Origin: Streptomyces parvus
Lineage (GTDB): Bacteria > Actinomycetota > Actinomycetes > Streptomycetales > Streptomycetaceae
Assembly (NCBI RefSeq): GCF_032121415.1
Contig: NZ_CP135079.1
Coordinates: 6,758,001-6,822,000 of the forward strand
Direction of reading: 5' to 3'
Length of the DNA stretch: 64,000 nt
The position numbers were made by a program, and so were the translations under genes. The notes beneath the pieces were generated by a model, which had not been told where the DNA came from, did not search any database, and was given only the letters and a program-made list of their open reading frames with translations. Shown here one piece after another: positions 7,297 through 15,992 of the stretch. Each line of letters opens with the position of its first letter. The stretch's first letter is position 1.

Positions 7297-8486
7297 GCCC
7301 CGCAGCCGACGCCGCCGAGGTCCGCCGCCGCACCCGCGAGCTGCTCGCCGCGCACCCGCCCGCCACCACCGACCGCACCGACTTCCTGAAGGCCCGCTTC
7401 GACGCGGGCCTCGCCTGGGTCCACTACCCGGTGGGCCTCGGCGGGCTCGACGCGCCCCGCTCCCTCCAGCAGGTCGCCGACGCCGAACTCGCCGCCGCCG
7501 ACGCGCCGGACAACGACCCGCGCCGCATCGGCATCGGCCTCGGCATGGCCGCGCCCACCATCCTCGGCTTCGGCACCGACGAGCAGAAGCGCCGCTTCCT
7601 GCGCCCGCTGTGGGTGGGGGAGGAGGTCTGGTGCCAGCTGTTCAGCGAGCCGGGCGCCGGATCCGACCTCGCCGCCCTGGCCACCCGGGCCGTCCAGGAC
7701 GAGGCCGGCGACTGGATCGTCGACGGCCAGAAGGTCTGGACGTCCAGCGCCCACCTGGCCCGCTGGGCCATCCTCATCGCCCGCACCGACCCGGACCTGC
7801 CCAAGCACCGGGGCATCAGCTACTTCATCTGCGACATGGCCGACCCCGGCGTCGAGGTCCGGCCGCTGCGCCAGATCACCGGCGAGGCCGAGTTCAACGA
7901 GGTCTTCCTCACCGGCGTACGCATCCCCGACAGCCACCGGCTCGGGCCCGTTGGCGAGGGGTGGAAGGTCGCCCAGACCACCCTGATGAACGAGCGCGTC
8001 TCCATCGGCGGCTCCCGCATCCCCCGCGAGGGCGGCATGATCGGCCCGGTCGCGAGGACCTGGCGCGAACGCCCCGAGCTGCGCACCGCCGACACCCACC
8101 AGCGCCTGCTGACCCTCTGGGTGGAGGCCGAGGTCGCCCGGCTCACCGGCGAGCGGCTGCGCCAGCAGCTCGTCGCCGGACAGCCCGGGCCCGAGGGCTC
8201 GGGCATGAAGCTCGCCTTCGCCCGCCTCAACCAGGAGATCAGCGGCCTGGAGGTCGAACTCCTCGGCGACGAGGGCCTGTTGTACAGCGACTGGACCATG
8301 GTCCGCCCGGAGTCGGTCGACTTCACCGGACGGGACGCCGGCTACCGCTATCTGCGCTCCAAGGGCAACTCCATCGAGGGCGGCACCAGCGAGGTCCTGC
8401 TGAACATCGTGGCCGAACGCGTCCTCGGGCTGCCCCCCGAGCCCCGCAACGACAAGGACGTCGCCTGGAAGGACCTGAGCCGATGA
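7293..8486 (+). CDS. Acyl-CoA dehydrogenase (FadE-like), subunit 1
   Basis: 397 aa FAD-dependent acyl-CoA dehydrogenase. Substrate/FAD motifs CQLFSEPGAGSDLA and VDGQKVWTSSAHLA, and C-terminal signature IEGGTSEVLLNIVAERVLGL. The ATG overlaps the preceding stop (ATGA), indicating translational coupling. The next gene is a second, more divergent ACAD, again overlapping. Pairs like this in actinomycetes form alpha2-beta2 enzymes acting on bulky or branched acyl-CoAs. The acidic C-terminal signature is visible here and not in the partner, so this subunit more likely carries the base. Confidence 0.88.
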   Translation: MSPAADAAEVRRRTRELLAAHPPATTDRTDFLKARFDAGLAWVHYPVGLGGLDAPRSLQQVADAELAAADAPDNDPRRIGIGLGMAAPTILGFGTDEQKRRFLRPLWVGEEVWCQLFSEPGAGSDLAALATRAVQDEAGDWIVDGQKVWTSSAHLARWAILIARTDPDLPKHRGISYFICDMADPGVEVRPLRQITGEAEFNEVFLTGVRIPDSHRLGPVGEGWKVAQTTLMNERVSIGGSRIPREGGMIGPVARTWRERPELRTADTHQRLLTLWVEAEVARLTGERLRQQLVAGQPGPEGSGMKLAFARLNQEISGLEVELLGDEGLLYSDWTMVRPESVDFTGRDAGYRYLRSKGNSIEGGTSEVLLNIVAERVLGLPPEPRNDKDVAWKDLSR

Positions 8487-9601
8487 CCGCGCCCGCCCAG
8501 CCCCCCGCCACGCCCGACCTGCTCTACTCGCAGGACGAGGAGGACCTCCGCTCCGCCGTGCGCGCCCTCCTCGCCGACCGGGCCGACGCGCCGACGGTGA
8601 TCGCCGCCACCGAGGCCGACACGCCGTACGACCCGCGGCTGTGGTCCTCGCTGGCCGGTGACATCGGCGCGGCCGGACTCCTCGTCCCCGAGAAGTTCGG
8701 CGGCCAGGGCGCGTCCCACCGCGAGGCCGCCGTGGTCCTGGAGGAGCTGGGGCGCAGCGTCGCCCCCGCCCCCTATCTGACCAGCTCCGTCGTCGCCACC
8801 GAGACCCTGCTCGCACTGGTCGGCGCGGACGGGCCGGCCGCAGCCCTTCTCGGCGAACTGGCCTCCGGCGCCCGTACGGCCGTGCTCGCCGTGCCCTTCG
8901 CGACCCCGCCCGCGGGGGCGGGGCCGGTCCTCGCCGCCCTCGACGGAACGGTCCCGGGCGTCGCCGACGCGGCGGCCGCCGATGTCCTCCTGGTGCCGAC
9001 CGCCGAGGGGCTGTACGCGGTCGAGACCTCGGGCCCCGGCGTCACCGTCGAGGCGCTCGTCCCGCTCGACCTGACCCGCCCGCTCGCCGCCGTCAGCCTG
9101 AGCGGGGCGGCCGGGACCCTACTGGCCGACGCGGAGGCCGGGGCCACCGCCGTACGGCGCGGGCTGCTCGCCGGGGCCGGGCTGCTCGCCTCCGAACAGC
9201 TCGGGATCGCCGAGTGGTGTCTGACCGAGACCGTCCGCCACACCCGCGAACGCCACCAGTTCAACCGGCCGGTCGGATCGTTCCAGGCGCTCAAGCACCG
9301 GATGGCACAGCTCTGGCTGGAGGTCGTCTCGGCCCGCGCCGCCGCCCGTAACGCCGCCGACGCGCTGGCCACCGGCAGCCCCGACGCCCCGCTCGCCGTC
9401 GCGGTGGCCCAGGCGTACTGCTCGGGTGCCGCCGTGCACGCCGCCGAGGAGTGCGTCCAACTGCACGGCGGGATCGGCATGACCTGGGAGCACCCCGCGC
9501 ACCTGTACCTCAAGCGCGCCAAGGCGGACTCGATCGCGTTCGGCACGGCGGGCAGTCACCGCCGGTCCGTCGCGGAGCTGGCGGAGCTTCCGGCGCCCTG
9601 A
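8483..9601 (+). CDS. Acyl-CoA dehydrogenase (FadE-like), subunit 2
   Basis: 372 aa. ACAD fold recognised from GLLVPEKFGGQGASHREAAV, RERHQFNRPVGSFQALKHRM, and ECVQLHGGIGMTWEHPAH. In place of the usual E-G-T-S-E signature it ends SIAFGTAGSHRR, with no obvious catalytic Glu, as seen in non-catalytic partners of heterotetrameric ACADs (inference). Overlaps the previous gene by 4 bp and is followed by a strong hairpin with a T-run, so it closes the operon. Confidence 0.85.
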   Translation: MTAPAQPPATPDLLYSQDEEDLRSAVRALLADRADAPTVIAATEADTPYDPRLWSSLAGDIGAAGLLVPEKFGGQGASHREAAVVLEELGRSVAPAPYLTSSVVATETLLALVGADGPAAALLGELASGARTAVLAVPFATPPAGAGPVLAALDGTVPGVADAAAADVLLVPTAEGLYAVETSGPGVTVEALVPLDLTRPLAAVSLSGAAGTLLADAEAGATAVRRGLLAGAGLLASEQLGIAEWCLTETVRHTRERHQFNRPVGSFQALKHRMAQLWLEVVSARAAARNAADALATGSPDAPLAVAVAQAYCSGAAVHAAEECVQLHGGIGMTWEHPAHLYLKRAKADSIAFGTAGSHRRSVAELAELPAP

Positions 9602-9621
9602 GAAGCGTCCTTCGGCGCATC

Positions 9622-9674
9622 GGCCCTGGTACATCCCGTCCCGCCTGTCGAGGCGGGGTGTACCGGGGCCTTTT
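9622..9674 (+). terminator. Intrinsic terminator after the ACAD operon
   Basis: Long imperfect stem from GGCCCTGGTACA to GTACCGGGGCC, with inner CCCGCC/GGCGGG, followed by TTTT (9671-9674). It separates the ACAD operon from the nik promoter starting 14 bp later. Confidence 0.8.
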
Positions 9675-9687
9675 ACGTGCTGTTTAA

Positions 9688-9704
9688 TTGCATGCTGTTC
9701 GCAA
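9688..9704 (+). promoter_or_regulatory. Nur (nickel-responsive Fur family) box
   Basis: TTGCAT-GCTGT-TCGCAA matches the Streptomyces Nur consensus tTGCaa-N5-ttGCAA at 10 of 12 positions with exact 5-bp spacing. It lies 35 bp before the start of the binding-protein gene. Nur with nickel bound represses nickel uptake genes, so this supports nickel as the transported metal. Confidence 0.75.
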
Positions 9705-9738
9705 TAGCAGCCGATCTTCAACAGGGATGTGCAGAGAT

Positions 9739-11355
9739 ATGACGGTCCGATCGATACGGGTGGCGGTCGCCGCCGCACTGGCGACCGCCCTGTCCCTGAC
9801 CGCGGCGGCCTGCTCGAACCCGGAGAGCGCCAAGAGCGGGTCCGGTTCGGGCTCCACCTCGGCCGTCGTCGGCATCGCCTACGAGCCCGACAGCCTGAGC
9901 CCGCTGCTCGGCTACGGAAAGGACGGCAACTCCAAGATCTTCGACGGACTGCTCGCCCTGGACGCGGACATGAAGCTCCGCCCCGCCCTCGCCGCCGCAC
10001 TCCCCGAGGTCAGCGCCGACGGCCTGACGTACACGTACAAGCTGCGCCAGGGCGTGAAGTTCAGCGACGGCGAGGCGTTCGGCGCCAAGGACGTCGTCTT
10101 CACCTACCGCACCATCTTCGACGAGAAGACCAACAACCCCTCCCGCACCGAGTTGGACGCCGTCGAGGACGTCACGGCGAAGGGCGAGGACACGGTCGTC
10201 TTCACGCTCAAGTACCCCTACGCGCCGTTCGCCCAGCGCACCGTCCTGCCCATCGCCCCCGAGCACATCGCCGGCAAGCAGGACGTCAACACCGGGACCT
10301 TCACCACCAAGCCGATCGGCACCGGGCCCTACGTCCTGACCAAGTGGTCCAAGGGCGAGAAGCTCAGCTTCACCGCCAACCCCCACTACTGGGGCGGCGC
10401 ACCCGAGGTGAAGAAGTTCACCATGGCGATCATCAAGGACGACGACGTGCGCGCCACCCGGCTGCGCTCCGGCGACCTCGACGGCGCGATCCTGCCGCCC
10501 AACCTCGCCAAGGGCTTCGCCGACGACCGGACCAAGAAGACCTACGCGGCGAACAGCTACGACTACCGCACGGTGACGCTCCCCACCAACAACAAGGTCG
10601 CCGGCGACAGGGCCGTGCGCCGCGCCCTCGATGTGGCGGTCGACCGGCAGACGATGGTCGACGCCATCCTCAACGGCAGCGGCAAGCCCGCCTACGGCCC
10701 CGTCCCCACCGACAGCGAGTGGTTCACCCAGGGCACCGAGCGCCCCCACGACCTCGCCGCCGCCAAGAAGATCCTGGACGAGGCCGGATGGAAGCCCGGC
10801 AAGGACGGCGTCCGCGTCAAGGACGGGGTGCGCGCCACCTTCCCCCTCTGGTACCTCAGCGGTGACAAGCTCCGCCAGGAGCACGCCCTCGCCTACGCCT
10901 CCGACGCCAAGAAGGCGGGCATCGACATCCGCACCGAGGCCGGGACCTGGGAGGTCATCGAGCCCCGCATGAAGCACGACGCCGTGCTCGCGGGCGGCGG
11001 CTCCCCGGCCGACCCCGACTTCGACCAGTACACCCTGCTCAAGTCCTCCCTCGCGGGCGACGGCTTCAACAACATGGCCTGGTACGACAACAAGGCCGTC
11101 GACGCCGCGATCGAGGCGGGGCGCAGGAGCGGGGACAAGGCCGAGCGGAAGAAGGCGTACGACACCGTCCAGCGCGAGCTGGTGAAGAACCCGGGGTACA
11201 CCTTCCTCACCCACATCGACCACCTCTACGTCGTCGACGACCGCTTCGGCCCCCTCACCACCCAGGTCGAGCCGCACGACCACGGGCTGGCTTCCGGCCC
11301 CTGGTGGAACGTCGAGAAGTGGTCCACCAAGAGCGCCGGGGGCTCGGAGAAGTGA
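9739..11355 (+). CDS. nikA: Nickel-type ABC transporter substrate-binding lipoprotein
   Basis: 538 aa family-5 solute-binding protein (peptide/nickel class). Lipoprotein signal peptide with lipobox ending at C25 (L-T-A-A-A-C). Family signatures IFDGLLALDADMKLRPALA, TYTYKLRQGVKFSDGEAF and the G-P-Y-V-L segment are visible. Start ATG 9739 is chosen because it begins the signal peptide; a second ATG 12 nt upstream is possible. First gene of a five-gene overlapping operon whose Nur box points to nickel, probably as a chelate. Anchored outside the membrane, delivering to the two permeases downstream. Confidence 0.85.
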   Translation: MTVRSIRVAVAAALATALSLTAAACSNPESAKSGSGSGSTSAVVGIAYEPDSLSPLLGYGKDGNSKIFDGLLALDADMKLRPALAAALPEVSADGLTYTYKLRQGVKFSDGEAFGAKDVVFTYRTIFDEKTNNPSRTELDAVEDVTAKGEDTVVFTLKYPYAPFAQRTVLPIAPEHIAGKQDVNTGTFTTKPIGTGPYVLTKWSKGEKLSFTANPHYWGGAPEVKKFTMAIIKDDDVRATRLRSGDLDGAILPPNLAKGFADDRTKKTYAANSYDYRTVTLPTNNKVAGDRAVRRALDVAVDRQTMVDAILNGSGKPAYGPVPTDSEWFTQGTERPHDLAAAKKILDEAGWKPGKDGVRVKDGVRATFPLWYLSGDKLRQEHALAYASDAKKAGIDIRTEAGTWEVIEPRMKHDAVLAGGGSPADPDFDQYTLLKSSLAGDGFNNMAWYDNKAVDAAIEAGRRSGDKAERKKAYDTVQRELVKNPGYTFLTHIDHLYVVDDRFGPLTTQVEPHDHGLASGPWWNVEKWSTKSAGGSEK

Positions 11356-12344
11356 GCCGCCGCCTTCCCTGGGGGCCGATGGCGAGGATGGCGGGACGGC
11401 GGGCCCTGTTCGCCGTCCCCGTCCTCGGCATCGTCACCTTCGGCGTCTTCGCCGTCGCCGCCGCGTCCCCCTTCGACCCGGTCAAGGCCTACGCGGGCAC
11501 TGCCGGGCTCACCGCGTCACAGGAGAACCTCGACCAGCTGCGGGCCAACCTCGGCGTCGACCAGCCGCTCGTCGCCCGCTGGTGGGACTGGCTGACCTCC
11601 GCCCTCCAGGGCGACTTCGGCGACTCCAGCGTGATGCGCCAGCCGGTCGCCGACGTCATCGCCGAGCGCATGGGGTGGTCCGTCCTGCTCGCCGCCACCG
11701 CCTTCCTCATCGCGATTCTGCTCGGCACCGGCCTCGGCGTCCTCGCCGCCCGCCGGCCCGGCGGCTGGCTCGACCGGTGCGTCAGCTCCGTCGCGTACAC
11801 CCTGGAGGCCGCCCCCGCCTTCTGGCTCGGCCTGCTCGCCATCTGGTTCTTCGCCCTGAAACTCGACGTCCTCCCGGCCGGGGGGCTCACCGACGCCGCC
11901 AGCGACGTCGTCACCTTCGGCCAGGTCGCCTCCCACCTGGTGCTGCCCGCCGCCGTCCTCGGCGTCTCCCAGCTGCCGTGGTTCTTCCTGTACGTACGCC
12001 AAGGGGTCGCCGACGCGCTGGCCGAGGACCCGGTCCGCGGCGCCCGCGCCCGGGGACTGAGCGAACGCACCGTGCTCCTCGGCCACGCCCTGCGCTCCGG
12101 GATGCTGCCGATGCTCACCCTGATCGGCTCCCGCGTCCCCGAACTCATCACCGGCGCCCTGCTCGTCGAGACGGTCTTCAGCTGGCCCGGCATCGCCGCC
12201 GCCACCGTCCAGGCCGCCACCTCGGTGGACTTCTCCCTGCTCGCCGCGCTCACGGTGCTCGCCACCGCCGCCGTCCTGCTCGGCAACCTGCTCTCCGACC
12301 TCCTCTACGGACTCGCCGACCCCCGGGTGGCCTTCGATGGCTGA
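11352..12344 (+). CDS. nikB: Nickel-type ABC transporter permease 1
   Basis: 330 aa DppB/NikB-type permease with about six membrane segments, the periplasmic QLRANLGVDQPLVARWWDWL region typical of DppB family members, and the cytoplasmic EAA-type loop ARARGLSERTVLLGHALR. The GTG at 11352 overlaps the nikA stop (GTGA); a GGAG sits unusually close, so a later ATG (11379, MARMAGRR) is an alternative. Pairs with the next gene to form the channel. Confidence 0.85.
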   Translation: MSRRLPWGPMARMAGRRALFAVPVLGIVTFGVFAVAAASPFDPVKAYAGTAGLTASQENLDQLRANLGVDQPLVARWWDWLTSALQGDFGDSSVMRQPVADVIAERMGWSVLLAATAFLIAILLGTGLGVLAARRPGGWLDRCVSSVAYTLEAAPAFWLGLLAIWFFALKLDVLPAGGLTDAASDVVTFGQVASHLVLPAAVLGVSQLPWFFLYVRQGVADALAEDPVRGARARGLSERTVLLGHALRSGMLPMLTLIGSRVPELITGALLVETVFSWPGIAAATVQAATSVDFSLLAALTVLATAAVLLGNLLSDLLYGLADPRVAFDG

Positions 12345-13194
12345 GACCGCACTCGCCCGGCCGGGCCGCGCCACCCGCCGCGTCCGGGTCGTCACCTCGG
12401 CGGTGATCGTCACCGCCGTCGCGCTCGCCGTCCTCGTCGTCCCGCCGCTGGCCCAGCTCGACCAGCAGGCCGTCGACCTGGCCCACAAGCTCGACCCGCC
12501 GTCCCTCGCCCACCCGTTCGGCACCGACGACGTCGGCCGCGACCTCCTGCTGCGCTGCGTCTACGGGCTGCGCGTGTCCCTGCTCGTCGGTCTGGTCGCC
12601 GCTCTCACCGCCACCGTCATCGGCACTGCCGTCGGCGCGCTCGCCGGGGCGTTCGGCGGCTGGACCGACCGGGTCGTGATGCGCGTCGTGGACGCCCTGT
12701 CCTCCATCCCGCACCTGCTGCTCGGCATCTTCATCGTCGCGATGTTCCGGCCCGGTGTCTGGCCGGTGATCGTCTCGGTCGCCCTGACGCACTGGATCTC
12801 CACGGCCCGGATCGTCCGCTCCGAAGTGCTCTCGCTGCGCTCGCGCCCCTTCATCGACGCGGCCATCTCCGGCGGCGCCTCCCGCACCCGGGTCATCGTC
12901 CGCCACCTGCTGCCCGGCGTGCTGCCGCAGGCGGGCCTGGCGGCGGTGCTGATGGTGCCGCACGCCATGTGGCACGAGTCCGCGCTGTCCTTCCTCGGGC
13001 TCGGGCTCCCGGCCCACCAGGCCAGCCTCGGCAACCTCGTCCAGTCCGCACGCGGTTCGCTGCTCGCGGGCGACTGGTGGCCCACCCTTTTCCCCGGCCT
13101 CTTCCTGATCATCCCGACCCTCGCGCTCGCGGGCCTCGCCGGAGCCTGGCGCGACCGGATCAACCCGCGCCGGAAATCGGAGCTGATGCTGTGA
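12337..13194 (+). CDS. nikC: Nickel-type ABC transporter permease 2
   Basis: 285 aa DppC/NikC-type permease. N-terminal membrane helix, then the conserved AHPFGTDDVGRDLLLRCVYG segment, and EAA loop FIDAAISGGASRTRVIVRHL. Overlaps nikB by 8 bp and nikD by 4 bp, so translation is coupled through the operon. Forms a heterodimeric channel with NikB. Confidence 0.87.
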   Translation: MAETALARPGRATRRVRVVTSAVIVTAVALAVLVVPPLAQLDQQAVDLAHKLDPPSLAHPFGTDDVGRDLLLRCVYGLRVSLLVGLVAALTATVIGTAVGALAGAFGGWTDRVVMRVVDALSSIPHLLLGIFIVAMFRPGVWPVIVSVALTHWISTARIVRSEVLSLRSRPFIDAAISGGASRTRVIVRHLLPGVLPQAGLAAVLMVPHAMWHESALSFLGLGLPAHQASLGNLVQSARGSLLAGDWWPTLFPGLFLIIPTLALAGLAGAWRDRINPRRKSELML

Positions 13195-14192
13195 CCGCCG
13201 ACCGAGCGACAACCCAGGCTCCCGTCCTCGACGTCCGGGACCTCTCCGTCCGCTTCCGGATGCGCGGCGGCCGGGACATCGCCGCCGTCACCGACGCCCG
13301 CTTCTCCGTCGCGCCGGGGGAGTGCCTCGCCCTGGTCGGCGAGAGCGGCTGCGGCAAGTCCGTCCTGGCCTCCGCCCTGCTGGGCCTGCTGCCCGCCAAC
13401 GCCCGGACCACCGGCAGCGCGCTGCTCGGCGGGGACACGGACCTGCTCACCGCGGGCGAACTCACCCTCGCCCGCACCGTACGGGGGCGGCGCATCGGCC
13501 TCGTACCGCAGAGCCCCGCCGCCCACCTCACGCCCGTGCGCACCGTCCGGGCCCAGCTGGAGGAGAGCCTGCGCGAGCTGACCGGGGCGCGCGGCAGCGA
13601 GCTGCCGAAGGCCGCCGTGGCGGCCGCCGCCCGCGCCTCGTTCCCCGAGGGGCACCTCGACCGTTACCCGCACGAACTCTCCGGCGGCCTCGCCCAGCGT
13701 GCCGCGACCGCCCTCGCCCTGATCGGCGACGCTCCGCTGCTGCTCGCCGACGAACCGACCACCGGACTCGACCGGGACCTCGTCGAGCGGACCGTGGACG
13801 AACTGCGCCGCCACACCGACGAGGGCCGGGCGCTGCTGATCATCACCCACGACCTGGCCGCCGCCGAACGCATCGCCGACCGGGTCGCCGTCATGTACGC
13901 GGGCCGGATCGTCGAGATCGCGGACGCGGAGGCCTTCTTCGGCGCACCCGGCCCCCGCCACCCGTACGCCAAGGGCCTGCTGGACGCCCTGCCCGAGCGG
14001 GAGTTCACCCCGATCCCCGGGATGCCGCCGGAGCTCGGGGCGCTCCCCGAGGGCTGCGCCTTCGCCGACCGCTGTGCGTTCGCCGATGCCCGCTGCACCG
14101 GCGAACGCCCGGCCTTCACGGCGGGCCTGGCCTGCCACCACGGGGCGGCCGTCCGGGCACACTCCCCGACGAAGGAGTCCGCCGATGCTTGA
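13191..14192 (+). CDS. nikD: Nickel-type ABC transporter ATPase 1
   Basis: 333 aa ATPase. Walker A GESGCGKS (about residue 48), signature LSGGLAQR, Walker B LLLADEPTTGLD, H-loop ITHD. The C-terminal oligopeptide/dipeptide extension with HPYAKGLLDALP and a cysteine-containing CAFADRCAFADARC segment is typical of DppD/NikD. Start is the GTG overlapping the nikC stop. Works with NikE. Confidence 0.88.
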   Translation: MTADRATTQAPVLDVRDLSVRFRMRGGRDIAAVTDARFSVAPGECLALVGESGCGKSVLASALLGLLPANARTTGSALLGGDTDLLTAGELTLARTVRGRRIGLVPQSPAAHLTPVRTVRAQLEESLRELTGARGSELPKAAVAAAARASFPEGHLDRYPHELSGGLAQRAATALALIGDAPLLLADEPTTGLDRDLVERTVDELRRHTDEGRALLIITHDLAAAERIADRVAVMYAGRIVEIADAEAFFGAPGPRHPYAKGLLDALPEREFTPIPGMPPELGALPEGCAFADRCAFADARCTGERPAFTAGLACHHGAAVRAHSPTKESADA

Positions 14193-14859
14193 GCTGACCC
14201 GCATCACCGCCGGCTACGACCGCCGCGACCCCGTCGTCCGGGACGTGTCCCTGCACGTCGGTGCGGGCCAGGCGGTCGGGCTGCTGGGTCCCAGCGGCTG
14301 CGGCAAGTCCACCCTGGCCAAGGTCGCCGCCCTCCTGCACCGCCCGGACGCCGGAACCATGACCCTCGACGGCACGGTGATACGCGGCTGGCGGCACCGC
14401 GCCCCGCGGGAGCAGCGCACCGCCGTCGGCGTGGTCTTCCAGCAGCCCCGGCTCTCCGCCGACCCCCGCCTCAGCCTGCGCGAACTGATCGCCCAGCCGT
14501 TGCGGTCCACCGGCCGCCGCCGGGACGTTTCCGAGCGGGTGGCGGAACTGGCCCCGCTGGTCGGCCTCTCCGAGGAGCTGCTGGAGCGTCGGCCCCACGC
14601 GGTGAGCGACGGCCAGCTCCAGCGGGCCTGCCTCGCCCGGGCCCTGGTGCTGCGGCCCCGGCTGCTGATCTGCGACGAGATGACCGCGATGCTCGACGCG
14701 TCCACCACCGCCGCCCTGGTCGCCGTCGTCGAGCGCTACCGCGCCGAGTCCGGGGCGGCCCTGCTGGCCGTCGGCCACGACCGGGTGCTGCTGGAGCGCT
14801 GGTGCGACCGTACGGTCCGCTGGGACGAGCGCGACACCGAGCCGGCGACGGCCGGGTGA
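14185..14859 (+). CDS. nikE: Nickel-type ABC transporter ATPase 2
   Basis: 224 aa short ATPase. Walker A GPSGCGKST; signature degenerate as VSDGQLQRACLARAL; Walker B LLICDEMTAMLD, where the usual P after DE is M. It lacks the C-terminal extension, as NikE often does. GAAGGAG lies 8 nt before the ATG, which overlaps the nikD end by 8 bp. Two different ATPases per complex is the rule in this family. Last gene of the operon; a strong hairpin follows. Confidence 0.85.
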   Translation: MLELTRITAGYDRRDPVVRDVSLHVGAGQAVGLLGPSGCGKSTLAKVAALLHRPDAGTMTLDGTVIRGWRHRAPREQRTAVGVVFQQPRLSADPRLSLRELIAQPLRSTGRRRDVSERVAELAPLVGLSEELLERRPHAVSDGQLQRACLARALVLRPRLLICDEMTAMLDASTTAALVAVVERYRAESGAALLAVGHDRVLLERWCDRTVRWDERDTEPATAG

Positions 14860-14891
14860 GCGTCCCCGGGCGGCGCCCCGGTCGGCCTACG

Positions 14892-14926
14892 CCTCGCCGA
14901 AGGCGATCAGGCGCCTTCGGCGGAGG
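14892..14926. terminator. Hairpin closing the nik operon
   Basis: GCCGAAGGCG (14896-14905) pairs perfectly with CGCCTTCGGC (14912-14921) across a 6-nt loop, extended by CCTC/GAGG across a one-base bulge. The stop codon of the small leftward gene lies in the loop, so the element could terminate transcription from both sides. Confidence 0.65.
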
Positions 14927-15140
14927 GGACGAAGAGGCGGGACGCGGACGTGGCGATGCCGGGAACGACGAAGCCGCGCGCGTCGTCCTCGGCGAGAATG
15001 ACCGACTGGGGATGCGGTTCCGGGCAACGGCGGCAAACCCAGGTCGCCTTGCCGGTCTGCCGAGTCGGGGTCCACAGCTTCCTGCAACGGCGGGGCGGCG
15101 GTGGCGCCCGCGACGAGGCTGGCCGCCCGGCCGTAGGCAC
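14907..15140 (-). CDS. Small hypothetical protein with a CxxC pair
   Basis: 77 aa if it starts at the GTG at 15140. No family recognised. Its second half, KATWVCRRCPEPHPQSVIL followed by AEDDARGFVVPGIATSAS, looks protein-like, with a C-R-R-C knuckle and strongly G/C-biased third positions. The first 25 residues are Pro/Arg-rich and may not be translated. It follows the YaaH-type gene on the same strand by 28 bp. It may be a real small zinc-knuckle protein or a gene remnant. Confidence 0.4.
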   Translation of the reverse strand: MPTAGRPASSRAPPPPRRCRKLWTPTRQTGKATWVCRRCPEPHPQSVILAEDDARGFVVPGIATSASRLFVPSAEGA

Positions 15141-15168
15141 GGCAACCGGGCGTATGCGTGCGGCCCCG

Positions 15169-15873
15169 TCAGAGCTGGTGGCGCACTCCGGCCTCCTGTT
15201 GGGCCTCGGTGAGCTGCTCGCGCAGGTCGCCCTCGATGGACTCGCGGGCCTTGCCGCGGCGGAAGAGGGGGAGCACGGTGCGCTGTTTCCCGTCTTCGAC
15301 CAGCAGGGCGAGCCCCCCGTAGAGCGCGAAGACGCCGATGCCCAGGCCGGCCCAGCCCGCTGCCGTCTGGAAGGTGGTGCCCAGACCCGCCTCGTACAGG
15401 CCCGTGAGGGCGAAGCGCACGGCGGTGAGCGTGAGGAGGACGGCGAACAGGGGCTTGGACTGCGCGGCCGCACCGGCGAGGGCGAGGACGAAGGGGACGA
15501 GCGCCAGGAGGAAGACGGCCTGGGCCACCACCGGCTTGCCGGGCGGGGAGTCCAGGGACGTCACACTCGTGCCCGCCCAGGCGGCGCCGAGCAGCAGCAG
15601 CGCCGTGCCGGCCCCGGCGTCGCGGGCCAGGAAGGCGAAGACTCCGCCGATCAGTTGGAGCGGGACGACGAAGATGAGGACGAGAAGGAGAAGGATGCTG
15701 CTCTGCGCAGCCGGCACCCAGCCGAGTTGGAGGGAGGACAGAACCGTGCTGCCCAGGCCCAGGGCGAAGAAGCCCAGCGGCAGCGGGCTGGCGATCGGGC
15801 GCAGCACGATCCGGGTCACGGCGTCGGTCGTCAGCGGCTCCGAAGAGCCGTTCGGACGGGATTCCTGAGTCAC
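15169..15873 (-). CDS. GPR1/FUN34/YaaH-family membrane transporter
   Basis: 234 aa with six hydrophobic segments. The N-terminal motif RIVLRPIASPLPLGFFALGL is the NPAPLGL-type signature of the acetate/succinate uptake (SatP) family, here with P-L-P-L-G-F. The C-terminal cytoplasmic tail is charged. Start GTG at 15873 with no clear Shine-Dalgarno; TACGCT lies 6 nt upstream, so the message may be leaderless. Probably imports short carboxylates; the substrate is inferred from family. Confidence 0.8.
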   Translation of the reverse strand: MTQESRPNGSSEPLTTDAVTRIVLRPIASPLPLGFFALGLGSTVLSSLQLGWVPAAQSSILLLLVLIFVVPLQLIGGVFAFLARDAGAGTALLLLGAAWAGTSVTSLDSPPGKPVVAQAVFLLALVPFVLALAGAAAQSKPLFAVLLTLTAVRFALTGLYEAGLGTTFQTAAGWAGLGIGVFALYGGLALLVEDGKQRTVLPLFRRGKARESIEGDLREQLTEAQQEAGVRHQL

Positions 15874-15992
15874 CGCGCAAGCGTACGAGTTCCGGACGGG
15901 CAGGTGGCCACCGGGCGGGGGCACGGCCGATCCGAAGCGTGCGCGCGGACCGGGGCCCTCGGTCCGCGCGGGACTGTCCGCTCCCCGAACCG

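Noticed and set aside
14887-15087. Alternative minus-strand frame (MQEAVDPDSADRQ...) in the small-gene region
   Set aside because: Arg-rich and without third-position bias; the overlapping frame ending at 14907 looks more protein-like.
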